DNA of 64,000 nucleotides from Flavobacteriaceae bacterium (GTDB lineage Bacteria; Bacteroidota; Bacteroidia; Flavobacteriales; Flavobacteriaceae): NCBI GenBank assembly GCA_947463515.1, contig CANHRI010000005.1, positions 1 to 64,000 of the forward strand, read 5' to 3'. Shown piece by piece: positions 1 to 6,897 of this stretch (position 1 is its first letter; each line of letters starts with the position of its first letter). The notes under the pieces were generated by a model. It saw only the letters and a program-made list of their open reading frames with translations, ran no database searches and was not told where the DNA came from. The position numbers and the translations under genes were made by a program.

Positions 1-49
1 AAATTGGTTGATATGATAACAACAGAAATAAAAAAGAATGAGAATAACA

Positions 50-182
50 GCCGATAACATCGGGTTGGCTCAATGCGGGGGAAAGGAAGTTTATAAAGTT
101 TAGTAAATTTCAGTAAGTTTGTGCTAGGTTGACGGTGTGTAGGTTTCTATCCCGCACTAAGCCAACCCGCAAACCGTTGGTA
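50..182 (+). repeat. attC-like palindromic site 1
   Basis: A 19-base arm CGGGTTGGCTCAATGCGGG (61-79) pairs with CCCGCACTAAGCCAACCCG (151-169), 17 of 19 positions, around a 71-base loop. Outside the arms lie a GATAAC-type end on the left and GTTGGTA (176-182) on the right. Total length and layout resemble an integron attC site, but GTTGGTA does not fit the GTTRRRY consensus. No integrase gene is in the window. The left half would belong to a cassette outside the window. Confidence 0.5.
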
Positions 183-238
183 GCAATTTTTAGAAATCAT
201 AACACTAATCAGTAATATTAAAATGAAAATAAACCAAA

Positions 239-1360
239 ATGAAAAATAAACTTAAAAAAATTACCGCTTTCACTTTAGCATTTCTTATGTTTAGTACTAG
301 TGTTTCTCCGTGTACTGGAATTACATTAAAGTCCAACGATGGTGGATTTGTTGTTGCAAGAACAGTCGAATGGGCACTTAACGATGCACAACACAATAAG
401 ATTTTAGTAGTGCCACGCAATAAAAAATTTATAGGTCAAACACCTCAAGGCTATAACGGGAAAAAATGGGATGGGAAATATGGCTTTGTAACACTTACAG
501 CATATGACCAACCTTACGGACCTGATGGATTGAATGAAGAAGGATTATATGTTGGTGTATATTATTTACCCGATTTTGCTGATTATGCTATTTACGATAG
601 CAAAAAAGCTGAGAATTCAATGAGTGTTGGAGATTTAATGCAATGGATGTTGTCATCGTTTAAAACAGTAGACGAAATTATTGCCAACTTAAAATCTGTT
701 ATTGTTGTAAATGTTGACAATAAAGAATTTGGCGGAGCAGCTCTTCCTTTTCATTTCAAAATTGTTGACCCAAGTGGTAACAGCAGGATAATTGAAATAG
801 TAAACAAAGGTGAAGTAAAAGTATATGACCCGTACATTGGCGTAATAACAAATTCACCAACATACGACTGGCACTTAATCAATCAAAGAAATTATCTTAA
901 TTTATCAACCAGTCCGAATAGCCAAATGAGTTTAGAGGGATTTAATCTAAAACCAATCGGTGGAGGTTCCGGATTGATTGGCTTGCCAGGTGATTTCACT
1001 CCACCATCAAGATTTGTTAGAGCCGCAGCTTTTACAGCTTCTTGTCGTCCATTAGAAACTTCTTTTGATGCTGTTTTTGAATCTTTTAGAATATTGGATA
1101 ATTTTAATATTCCACTAGGTGCTCAGGTTCCAAAAGAACATCTACCTACAGACATAGTAAGCGCAACTCAAGTAACTTCTGCATCTGATTTAAAAAACAA
1201 AGTGTACTATTACCATACTATGTGGAATAGACAGATTAGAAAAATTGACCTAAAAGCAATTGATTTTGCTTCAGTAAAAGAGCAAATTATTGATGATGAT
1301 GGATTGAAAACAAACACTATTAAAGATGTTACACCAAAATTGAATAGTAAAAAGAAATAA
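239..1360 (+). CDS. Linear amide C-N hydrolase (choloylglycine hydrolase / penicillin V acylase family)
   Basis: 373 residues. An N-terminal hydrophobic signal segment (about 7-23) ends directly before Cys25 (SPCTG), the expected N-terminal nucleophile of this Ntn-hydrolase family once the leader is removed. Family landmarks visible are VVARTVEW near residue 40, GLNEEGLYVG near 100, VITNSPTYDWHLINQRNY near 205 and LPGDFTPPSRFVRAA near 250. These enzymes cleave linear amide bonds (bile salt conjugates, penicillin V, N-acyl homoserine lactones); the substrate here cannot be read. Predicted location is periplasm or outside. It is the only gene between two attC-like palindromes, so it looks like a one-gene cassette. 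Confidence 0.88.
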   Translation: MKNKLKKITAFTLAFLMFSTSVSPCTGITLKSNDGGFVVARTVEWALNDAQHNKILVVPRNKKFIGQTPQGYNGKKWDGKYGFVTLTAYDQPYGPDGLNEEGLYVGVYYLPDFADYAIYDSKKAENSMSVGDLMQWMLSSFKTVDEIIANLKSVIVVNVDNKEFGGAALPFHFKIVDPSGNSRIIEIVNKGEVKVYDPYIGVITNSPTYDWHLINQRNYLNLSTSPNSQMSLEGFNLKPIGGGSGLIGLPGDFTPPSRFVRAAAFTASCRPLETSFDAVFESFRILDNFNIPLGAQVPKEHLPTDIVSATQVTSASDLKNKVYYYHTMWNRQIRKIDLKAIDFASVKEQIIDDDGLKTNTIKDVTPKLNSKKK

Positions 1361-1366
1361 AACTAC

Positions 1367-1499
1367 TGCCAACACTTGCTAAAACTTATGGCTGGTTTTT
1401 CGGTAAATTGTCCGTTTACTTTTCAGAACTTCGCTTGGTCGGTTATGGAAAAAAAACTTTCCATAAGCCGCCACAAGCTCTAGCAAGGAAACGTTAGCC
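1367..1499 (+). repeat. attC-like palindromic site 2
   Basis: It starts 6 bases after the stop of the hydrolase gene. Left arm CTTGCTAAAACTTATGGC (1375-1392) pairs with GCCACAAGCTCTAGCAAG (1470-1487), 15 of 18 positions. The left end ACTGCCAAC (1365-1373) matches the reverse complement of GTTGGTAGC (176-184) at the start of this cassette in 7 of 9 positions. The right end is GTTAGCC (1493-1499). An inner hairpin GGTTATGGA...TCCATAAGCC may end transcription. Confidence 0.5.
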
Positions 1500-1542
1500 G
1501 ACATGCGCAAATATTGCGTTGAAAAAAATATCAATAAATTAT

Positions 1543-1573
1543 TTCCCAATTTGGGAACTCTTATTTACCTTTG
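1543..1573 (+). promoter_or_regulatory. higBA promoter with palindromic operator
   Basis: A perfect palindrome TTCCCAA-T-TTGGGAA (1543-1557) lies 8 bases upstream of a Bacteroidetes -7 box TACCTTTG (1566-1573). A TTG start codon for HigB follows at 1590. This is the usual arrangement for autorepression by the HigA antitoxin (inference). It lies inside the upstream extension of the ORF-track reading frame, which argues that the extension is not translated. Confidence 0.6.
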
Positions 1574-1589
1574 GAAAAAATTAGAAGAA

Positions 1590-1883
1590 TTGAGAATAAT
1601 TTCTAAAAAAATATTGCGTGATTTTTGGGAAGCTCATGCTGATTCTGAACAACAACTAAAAGCTTGGTTTCAAGAAACTAGTAATGCTGAATGGAAAACT
1701 CCAAATGACGTAAAAAAAGTATATCCGAGTGCGAGTATTTTAAATAACAATCGAATTGTATTTAATATAAAAGGAAATAATTACAGATTAATTGTTAGAA
1801 TAAATTACAACCATCAAATGATTTGGATTCGATTCATCGGAACGCATGCAGAATATGATAAGATTAACGCTAACGAAATTTAA
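1590..1883 (+). CDS. higB: HigB-family type II toxin (mRNA interferase)
   Basis: 97 residues if started at TTG 1590 (LRIISKKILRDFWEAH), which matches the usual MRIIS... start of HigB proteins. The ORF track adds 29 residues, but that stretch contains the promoter and operator. Visible family features are the SEQQLKAWFQ segment, RIVFNIKGNNYRLIVRINY, and the C-terminal IRFIGTHAEYDKI block. HigB toxins have a RelE fold and cut mRNA on the ribosome. The gene is followed 5 bases later by its antitoxin. The pair sits alone between two attC-like palindromes, as TA cassettes often do in integrons. Confidence 0.88.
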   Translation: MRIISKKILRDFWEAHADSEQQLKAWFQETSNAEWKTPNDVKKVYPSASILNNNRIVFNIKGNNYRLIVRINYNHQMIWIRFIGTHAEYDKINANEI

Positions 1884-1888
1884 AAGCT

Positions 1889-2245
1889 ATGGAAATTAAA
1901 CCAATAAAAAACGAGAAAGATTATAATCAAGCTTTGGAAAGATTAGAAACTATCTTTGACGCAAAGCCCGGAACACCAGAAAGTGATGAACTTGAAGTTC
2001 TCGGAATTCTTATTGACCAATATGAAAATGAGCATTTCCCAATAGGATTACCTGATCCAATCGAAGCAATAAAGTTCAGAATGGAACAAATGGGTTATAA
2101 TCAAAACGACTTGGCAAAAATTATTGGCTTGAAAAGTAGAGCAAGCGAAATCTTGAATCGAAAAAGAAAACTTTCTTTGGAAATGATACGTCAACTTCAT
2201 GAAAGACTGAATATACCAACAGACGTATTGATTCAAATATATTAA
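1889..2245 (+). CDS. higA: HigA-family antitoxin (XRE HTH)
   Basis: 118 residues. The N-terminal half (MEIKPIKNEKDYNQALERLE) is the HigA toxin-binding type. A helix-turn-helix of the XRE class occupies about residues 58-112 (MEQMGYNQNDLAKIIGLKSRASEILNRKRKLSLEMI). It neutralises HigB and probably represses the operon through the palindrome at 1543-1557 (inference from arrangement). Toxin-first order is normal for higBA. Confidence 0.9.
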   Translation: MEIKPIKNEKDYNQALERLETIFDAKPGTPESDELEVLGILIDQYENEHFPIGLPDPIEAIKFRMEQMGYNQNDLAKIIGLKSRASEILNRKRKLSLEMIRQLHERLNIPTDVLIQIY

Positions 2246-2258
2246 TAAAAGTAAGCAC

Positions 2259-2421
2259 GTCGGCTAAAAGCGGTTTTGCGCTATGGCTCGATTTTCTTCG
2301 CTTCCACCCTATTTTCACGACCCGAGCGAAGTGAACGGTGCGTAGCAATAACGTTTATCTTAGTAAGAAAATAATCGTTTCGCATTGACCGCCACAGTCG
2401 CGAAGTAGCGAACCGTTACCT
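2259..2421 (+). repeat. attC-like palindromic site 3
   Basis: It starts 14 bases after the higA stop. The left end GTCGGCTAA (2259-2267) is the exact reverse complement of TTAGCCGAC (1494-1502) at the start of the HigBA cassette, as expected for the two ends of one attC in a circular cassette. Arms beginning CGGTTTTGCGCTATGGC pair with the GCCACAGTCGCGAAGTAGCG...AACCG side with gaps. The right end is GTTACCT (2415-2421). Confidence 0.5.
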
Positions 2422-2458
2422 GCCATTTCTCAAAAATACTGCTAAAAAGAACTTTCAA

Positions 2459-2480
2459 ATACCAAAAATTGGTATATTTG
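2459..2480 (+). promoter_or_regulatory. parDE promoter with overlapping palindrome
   Basis: Palindrome ATACCAA-AAA-TTGGTAT (2459-2475) overlaps the -7 box TATATTTG (2473-2480), 15 bases before the ParD start codon. Binding of the ribbon-helix-helix antitoxin here would block the -7 box directly. The operator role is inferred from position and symmetry. Confidence 0.6.
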
Positions 2481-2495
2481 AAAAAATGAAAAGTC

Positions 2496-2738
2496 ATGGC
2501 TAAAAACACATCTATATTGTTAGGAGACTATTTCGAAAACTTCATCAATGAAGAGATTTCTTCTGGTCGTTTCAGTTCTGCAAGTGAAGTTGTGAGAACA
2601 GCTTTAAGATTACTTGAATTGGAAGAACAGAAAATTAAAAAGTTGAGAGAAGAAATTGAAATTGGTGAAAAAAGTGGAATGATTTCAAATTTTGATCACG
2701 AAGCTCATTTGGCAAGTCTTCATAAAAAACACTTATGA
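2496..2738 (+). CDS. parD: ParD-like antitoxin (ribbon-helix-helix)
   Basis: 80 residues. The ribbon-helix-helix signature is visible at the N-terminus: TSILLGDYFENFINEEISSGRFSSASEVVRTALRLLE, the classic ParD/CopG pattern with GRFSSASEVVR. The charged C-terminal tail (EEQKIKKLREEIEIGEKSG) is the toxin-wrapping part. The stop overlaps the toxin start by 4 bases (ATGA), so the two are translationally coupled. It probably represses its own promoter via the palindrome at 2459-2475. Confidence 0.9.
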   Translation: MAKNTSILLGDYFENFINEEISSGRFSSASEVVRTALRLLELEEQKIKKLREEIEIGEKSGMISNFDHEAHLASLHKKHL

Positions 2739-3031
2739 AAGTAGAATACCGAATAAGTGCAAAAGCTTTAGAAGATATTGACAAAATTTGGCTTTATACT
2801 CTAGAGAATTGGTCCCTAAACCAAGCTAACCATTACTATAGATTAATCTATCAAGAAATTGAATATATCGTTGAAGATTTTGAAGATGGAAAAGAGATTG
2901 GAAATATTAAATTCGGTTACAGACAATCCAGAGTAAAATCACATTTAATTATTTACAGAAAAGCCGAAGATGGAATTGTTGAAATTGTTAGAGTTCTTCA
3001 TCAGATGATGGATATTTCTAATCAACAGTGA
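2735..3031 (+). CDS. parE: ParE-family toxin (RelE/ParE superfamily)
   Basis: 98 residues. Typical ParE layout: ISAKALEDIDKIWLYTLENW at the N-terminus, the Y-R-L-I-Y-Q-E helix, GYRQSRVKSHLIIYRKAEDG strand block and C-terminal IVRVLHQMMDI. Classical ParE poisons DNA gyrase, but the target of this one cannot be told from sequence. Its start overlaps parD by 4 bases. Together they form a second two-gene unit between palindromes. Confidence 0.9.
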   Translation: MKVEYRISAKALEDIDKIWLYTLENWSLNQANHYYRLIYQEIEYIVEDFEDGKEIGNIKFGYRQSRVKSHLIIYRKAEDGIVEIVRVLHQMMDISNQQ

Positions 3032-3038
3032 ACGAAAC

Positions 3039-3176
3039 GGCTGGTCACAGAGGTTTGTTATAATTGCTAGGTTTGGGTTTATCCCGAGTTTTCTCTGAAA
3101 ACTCAAAAAGGATTTTTATATTTGTAATCATCAGTAATAAATCGTCGCAACTATCACAATCTGCGGAACGTTAAGG
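3039..3176 (+). repeat. attC-like palindromic site 4
   Basis: It starts 7 bases after the parE stop. The left end CGGCTGGTCAC (3038-3048) matches the reverse complement of the cassette start GTTACCTGCCA (2415-2425) in 8 of 11 positions. Left arm AGGTTTGTTATAATTGC (3051-3067) pairs with GCAACTATCACAATCTG (3147-3163) in 12 of 17 positions. The right end is GTTAAGG (3170-3176). Confidence 0.45.
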
Positions 3177-3210
3177 GCAATTAATATTCAACAATAAAGA
3201 ATACAACCAT

Positions 3211-3618
3211 ATGAAACTAAAATCAATTTTTATCTTAATATTCCTCCTTTTTAACGGTATTGCATTTTCTCAAAATTGGATATATGTTGGAAGTGCTACA
3301 AACGGTAATAAATATTATTTAAGGAGTAATAACACTAGTGAAATTGGTTACAAAAAAGTTTGGTCTAAAACGGTTGGAAAAAGTTTTCAATACAAAAAAA
3401 ATGGCAAAACTCACACGTTACTTAACGGATATAGCATTGACTTACACGAATATGATTGCAGTGGACGGAAAGTTAAATTACTTAGTTATGTTTATTATAA
3501 CTCAAAGGGTACGCCCGTACATTCTGTAACTCTTCAATCTTATGAAACCGAGTGGTGGGATGTAATTCCTGATTCAATAGGAGAAATGTTATTAAACAAA
3601 GTATGTGAATTGTTTTAA
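3211..3618 (+). CDS. Small secreted protein, resembles surface-adhesin E-like domain
   Basis: 135 residues with a clear signal peptide (MKLKSIFILIFLLFNGIAFSQ, cleavage near residue 21). The mature part starts NWIYVGSATNGNKYYL and contains LHEYDCSGRKVKLLSYVYY. This is the pattern of small periplasmic or surface adhesin-E-type domains (W-x-x-V...Y-x-x...E-x-D-C). I cannot assign a function. It is the first gene of the fourth cassette-like unit. Confidence 0.7.
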   Translation: MKLKSIFILIFLLFNGIAFSQNWIYVGSATNGNKYYLRSNNTSEIGYKKVWSKTVGKSFQYKKNGKTHTLLNGYSIDLHEYDCSGRKVKLLSYVYYNSKGTPVHSVTLQSYETEWWDVIPDSIGEMLLNKVCELF

Positions 3619-3847
3619 ATAAAAATATATTTATTCTACTATTACTATTTTCGATTTCTTGAAAAAATAAATCTAATAAGAATGTTACTTACAACGATAT
3701 TTAGATGTTTGAAGGGGTAATGTAATGATATCATTTTCTAAAGGTTATTTTGTGCGTTCCTGTAAAATTAATGATAACATGTTGGAAACATGGATAAATA
3801 AGAATGGGGAATCAGTAGCTAGGAGCGCAAAAAAAATTGAATTTTAA
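3618..3847 (+). pseudogene. Decayed small lipoprotein gene (tentative)
   Basis: Read from 3618 the frame gives NKNIFILLLLFSIS, then a TGA stop exactly where a lipobox Cys would stand, then KNKSNKNVTYNDI and another stop. An ATG frame at 3725-3847 continues with 40 residues (MISFSKGYFVRSC...). The apparent start codon is AAT where ATG would be expected. Together this looks like a lipoprotein gene that lost its start, its Cys codon and its frame. Weak evidence, from composition and the lipobox pattern only. Confidence 0.35.
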
Positions 3848-4107
3848 TATTGAGTTATTCGTATTACGCTATAGTCACTTTTTGTATGCTTATAAACAAC
3901 AATTTAAAAAAAAGACTATTATTCTAGTCATTAAAGATTAAATTTGATGTTTATACAAACAAAAAACATTAGCGAATAAGCTGTCGAAAGCCATTCCCGA
4001 AAAAATGCCAAAAACATCAATTTACAAGGTGTAGGCAAGACTCATGACAGCGGCACATTAGAAGCTACCCTAACAAATTCTCATATAACTCAAGACCATC
4101 TTTTAAA
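3848..4107. other. Spacer before the P-type ATPase, no gene recognised
   Basis: About 260 AT-rich bases. All forward frames are interrupted and I see no TAnnTTTG box. One broken frame reads QGVGKTHDSGTLEATLTNSHITQDHL just upstream of the ATPase start; it could be a coding remnant, but I cannot name its origin. No attC-like palindrome was found here. Confidence 0.4.
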
Positions 4108-6630
4108 ATGCCTGCAAATAATTTCGACATACTAGGTCTAACTAATGAGCAGGTAATACTTGCCAGGGAGAAATTTGGACAAAACAAATTAGACTACAAA
4201 AAAGAAAACAGCTTCTTTGATACCGTAAAACGCATTACCAAAGACCCTATGATGATTTTATTATTGGTGGCGTCTTTCATTTACTTTAGCAGCGGCAAAA
4301 CGGGTGACGGAATTTTCCTGACCGCTGCCATTATATTTCAAGCATCAATTTCATTATATCAATATTCTAGGAGTAAGAATGCATTAGAAAAGCTGAAAGA
4401 CTTTTCACAACCTTATTGCAAAGTCATCCGAAATGGTAAAATAGAAGAAATAAAAAGCGAAGATTTGGTAGTTGGTGACAACCTAATGGTGGAAGAAGGC
4501 ACCTCTATTACAGCAGATGGCAGTATTATCCATTCTAATGATTTTTCAGTGAACGAATCCATACTCACAGGTGAATCGCTTGCTGTTTTTAAGGATAAGA
4601 CAAAAAAGGATAATTTTATTTATAGCGGCACAACTGTGGCCAGTGGTTTAGCTATTGCAACAATAGTAGCCATTGGCAACGAAACTAAATTAGGTAAAAT
4701 CGGAACAAGTTTAGAAAGCATCTTGGAAGAGAAAACACCGTTGGAAATACAAATTGCAAACTTTGTAAAAAAGATGGCCATTGCCGGTGCGTTAGTTTTT
4801 GTTATTGTTTGGGCAATTAATTATTGGCATACTCAAAATCTGTTGAATAGCTTGTTGCAGTCACTCACATTAGCCATGAGTATTTTACCCGAAGAAATTC
4901 CTGTTGCTTTCACCACATTTATGGCATTGGGCGCTTGGCGTTTAATGAAAATGGGCATTGTAGTAAAGCAAATGAAAACGGTTGAAACTTTAGGGAGTGC
5001 AACTGTTATTTGTACGGACAAAACAGGAACGATTACGGAAAATAAAATGAGTTTGGTAAAACTGTTTTTGTTATCATCAAATAAAATCTCTGACCCAAAT
5101 GATAACTTAACCGAGGATGAAAAACAATTGATATCCATAGCAATGTGGGCAAGTGAACCTATCCCGTTCGACCCAATGGAGGTAGCATTACATCAAACAT
5201 ATAAAGAAGTTATTCAAAAGGACGATAGACCAAACTATAAACTTGTTCATGAGTACCCATTAGATGGCAAACCGCCAATGATGACTCATGTTTTTGAAGA
5301 CAAGAAAGGCAACAAAATCATCGCTGCCAAAGGAGCGCCCGAAGCATTGATGAATGTTTCTAAGCTAACAGAACTCGAAAAGCAACAAATAAATGAAGCT
5401 ATTCAACTTTTGGCAAATGAAGGTTTCAGAGTATTGGGGGTTGGCATGTCAAATTCTAAAGGTGACATTTATCCACCAAAACAACAAGACTTATATTTTG
5501 AATTTAAAGGTATTGTTGCCTTTTACGATCCACCTAAAAAGAACATTCAAAAAGTATTAGAAGATTTTTACACCGCAGGAATTAATGTAAAAATTATAAC
5601 GGGCGATAATGCAACAACTACCGTAGCTATTGCAAAACAAATTGGGTTTAAAGGTTACGAAAAAACGATTACAGGAGATGAGCTGATGAAATTAGATGCA
5701 GCTGCCTTGCAAAGCTGTGTAATGGATACCACTATTTTTACCCGAATGTTTCCCGAAGCTAAATTAAAAGTTATCAACGCCTTAAAATCCAACAATCAAA
5801 TTGTAGCAATGACTGGGGATGGTGTAAATGATGGTCCCGCTTTGAAAGCTGCTCACATAGGCATTGCGATGGGCAAAAAGGGAACAGATATAGCAAAACA
5901 AGCAGCATCACTAATTTTAATAAACGATGATTTATCAAAAATGGTAGATGCCATAGCAATGGGCAGAAAAATATATACTAACCTCAAAAAAGCGATTCAA
6001 TACATCATATCCATACACATACCAATCATTTTAACAGTGTTTATCCCTTTGGCTTTAGGCTGGGTGTTTCCTAATATTTTTTCGCCCATTCACATCATTT
6101 TTTTAGAAATAATAATGGGGCCAACCTGTTCTATTATTTATGAAAATGAACCGATGGAAAAAAATACGATGTCAATGAAACCAAAAGCATTGAAAACTAC
6201 TTTTTTTAATTGGAAAGAACTATCAATAAGTATTATACAAGGATTAGTGATAACAGCTGGAACTTTACTTGTTTACCAATATTCGGTTTTGAATGGATAC
6301 AATGAAGGACTGACAAGAACAATGACTTTTACAGTTTTAATAACCGCAAATATTTTCCTGACTTTAATAAATCGGTCATTTTATTACTCAATATTTACAA
6401 CTTTGAAGTATAAGAACAACATGGTTTTGTTTATCATTTTTATAACCATTGCTATTTTCGGACTTATTCTTTATGTGAAACCATTGACAGCTTTTTTTGA
6501 ATTTGAGATATTGAATTTAGCGCAATTATTTATTTGTTTTGCCATCGGTTTTCTTGCCGTAATTTGGTTTGAAATTTCAAAACTGATAAAAAGGAGAAAA
6601 GTAAATGCCAACAGAAAAGGCAGCTGGTAA
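4108..6630 (+). CDS. Cation-transporting P-type ATPase (P2-type, Ca2+-ATPase-like)
   Basis: 840 residues. Domain order is N-terminal cation-ATPase segment (1-60), actuator domain with NESILTGES (about 150), membrane motif PEEIPVAF in M4 (about 258), phosphorylation site CTDKTGTIT with Asp304, hinge TGDGVNDGPALKAA (about 569-582), and six C-terminal membrane segments. This is the P2 group (Ca2+ or similar divalent cations); PEEIP rather than CPC argues against a P1B heavy-metal pump. The final residues (KVNANRKGSW) run into the palindrome downstream, so the original C-terminus may have been altered. It is large for a cassette gene. Confidence 0.92.
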   Translation: MPANNFDILGLTNEQVILAREKFGQNKLDYKKENSFFDTVKRITKDPMMILLLVASFIYFSSGKTGDGIFLTAAIIFQASISLYQYSRSKNALEKLKDFSQPYCKVIRNGKIEEIKSEDLVVGDNLMVEEGTSITADGSIIHSNDFSVNESILTGESLAVFKDKTKKDNFIYSGTTVASGLAIATIVAIGNETKLGKIGTSLESILEEKTPLEIQIANFVKKMAIAGALVFVIVWAINYWHTQNLLNSLLQSLTLAMSILPEEIPVAFTTFMALGAWRLMKMGIVVKQMKTVETLGSATVICTDKTGTITENKMSLVKLFLLSSNKISDPNDNLTEDEKQLISIAMWASEPIPFDPMEVALHQTYKEVIQKDDRPNYKLVHEYPLDGKPPMMTHVFEDKKGNKIIAAKGAPEALMNVSKLTELEKQQINEAIQLLANEGFRVLGVGMSNSKGDIYPPKQQDLYFEFKGIVAFYDPPKKNIQKVLEDFYTAGINVKIITGDNATTTVAIAKQIGFKGYEKTITGDELMKLDAAALQSCVMDTTIFTRMFPEAKLKVINALKSNNQIVAMTGDGVNDGPALKAAHIGIAMGKKGTDIAKQAASLILINDDLSKMVDAIAMGRKIYTNLKKAIQYIISIHIPIILTVFIPLALGWVFPNIFSPIHIIFLEIIMGPTCSIIYENEPMEKNTMSMKPKALKTTFFNWKELSISIIQGLVITAGTLLVYQYSVLNGYNEGLTRTMTFTVLITANIFLTLINRSFYYSIFTTLKYKNNMVLFIIFITIAIFGLILYVKPLTAFFEFEILNLAQLFICFAIGFLAVIWFEISKLIKRRKVNANRKGSW

Positions 6631-6632
6631 TA

Positions 6633-6718
6633 GTATATTTACAATAGGATGGGTTTCGTGCTCGGTATAAAGTAAAATGGTAAAAATCCCGTCCATGGAA
6701 ATCTACAAAACGTTAGTG
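6633..6718 (+). repeat. attC-like palindromic site 5
   Basis: Left arm GTATATTTACAATAGGATGG (6633-6652) pairs discontinuously with the segment AAATCCCGTCCATGGAAATC (6684-6703). The right end is CGTTAGTG (6711-6718). Unlike sites 2-4, I found no matching cassette start for it, so its cassette borders are unclear. From here to 6885 I see only AT-rich spacer. Confidence 0.4.
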
Positions 6719-6885
6719 ATTATCTAACCTAAAAAAAATCAACCAGACTAAAAAAAATAGAACTAAAAATTTCTTTATCCTTGTGCGACTTAGATTTTCT
6801 TCAAAAGTAGTTGCAATAGACAATCCCAGTATTTCAAGGCCTTAAAAATTGAGAAAAGTGAAAGTTATAAGCCAAAGATAATTGC

Positions 6886-6893
6886 TACTTTTG
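6886..6893 (+). promoter_or_regulatory. -7 box for the MFS gene
   Basis: TACTTTTG fits TAnnTTTG and ends only 4 bases before the ATG at 6898. If used, the transcript would begin at or next to the start codon (leaderless). No convincing -33 box was seen. Confidence 0.4.
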
Positions 6894-6897
6894 CCTC

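Noticed and set aside
205-420. 71-residue minus-strand ORF over the start of the hydrolase gene
   Set aside because: Entirely shadowed by the signal peptide region of a clear enzyme gene.
1461-1502. IS terminal inverted repeats around the TA cassettes
   Set aside because: No transposase is present, arms differ between sites, and complementarity follows the attC scheme rather than shared IS ends.
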